Source of the DNA: Chaetoderma sp. LZ-2023a
Taxonomy: Eukaryota; Mollusca; Caudofoveata; Chaetodermatida; Chaetodermatidae
Assembly: GCA_034401795.1 (NCBI GenBank)
Contig: CM067370.1
Coordinates: 67,143,188 to 67,207,187 of the forward strand
Length of the DNA: 64,000 nucleotides
Direction of reading: 5' to 3'
Shown: positions 63,938 through 64,000 of the stretch, in pieces
How the letters are laid out: every line of letters starts with the position of its first letter
Position numbering within the stretch: the first letter of the stretch is position 1
Notes under the pieces: generated by a model
Databases searched by the model: none
Seen by the model: the letters and a program-made list of their open reading frames with translations, nothing else
Told to the model about the DNA's origin: nothing
Position numbers and translations under genes: made by a program

Positions 63938-64000
63938 CTGGCAACAAGAATACAATTAAAACATACATATGGTACTATACTGAGCTTCTAACATAGAACT

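Overview
The window comes from a spiralian animal, most likely a bivalve or other mollusc. The grounds are large AT-rich introns full of DIRS retrotransposons, short tandem satellites, and repeats ending in GGACGGAC-type strings; this is inference. I found no bacterial-style genes.

The whole window lies inside one host gene. Eight short minus-strand exons, all with good splice sites and mutually consistent phases, encode the middle of RUSF1 (RUS family member 1, DUF647). From 5' to 3' they are 63860-63937, 51331-51445, 38113-38158, 34328-34360, 33406-33511, 20278-20379, 19179-19249 and 2549-2733. They total 736 coding bases spread over 61.4 kb. The first and last exons lie outside the window.

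The introns are filled mainly by five DIRS-type (tyrosine-recombinase) retrotransposon copies, all on the same strand as the host gene. DIRS-A (3178-16970) is split by a younger DIRS-B (8821-15869) that looks whole. DIRS-C (21450-32834) is split by a 4.8-kb PIF/Harbinger DNA transposon (22607-27371) with an intact HARBI1-type transposase and a three-exon Myb-like gene. DIRS-D (38173 to about 43280) is a deleted, heavily interrupted copy whose end sits only about 14 bp from a host exon. DIRS-E (about 53270-60734) is an older, broken copy of a more distant subfamily. Each copy has inverted terminal repeats where both ends survive, and an internal complementary region that copies both outer ends, as DIRS replication requires. 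Gag lies upstream, then RT/RNase H/methyltransferase-like, then the recombinase in an overlapping frame.

The remaining intron space holds a decayed LINE (about 43330-45400), three minisatellites (33 bp at 17.8-18.6 kb, 31 bp at 35.4-37.4 kb, 21 bp at 50.1-50.7 kb), and tandem repeats with units of about 150-160 bp. It also holds two families of short palindromic repeats, a dispersed repeat present at both ends of the window, and about 3 kb of GC-richer unassigned sequence at 45.6-48.5 kb.
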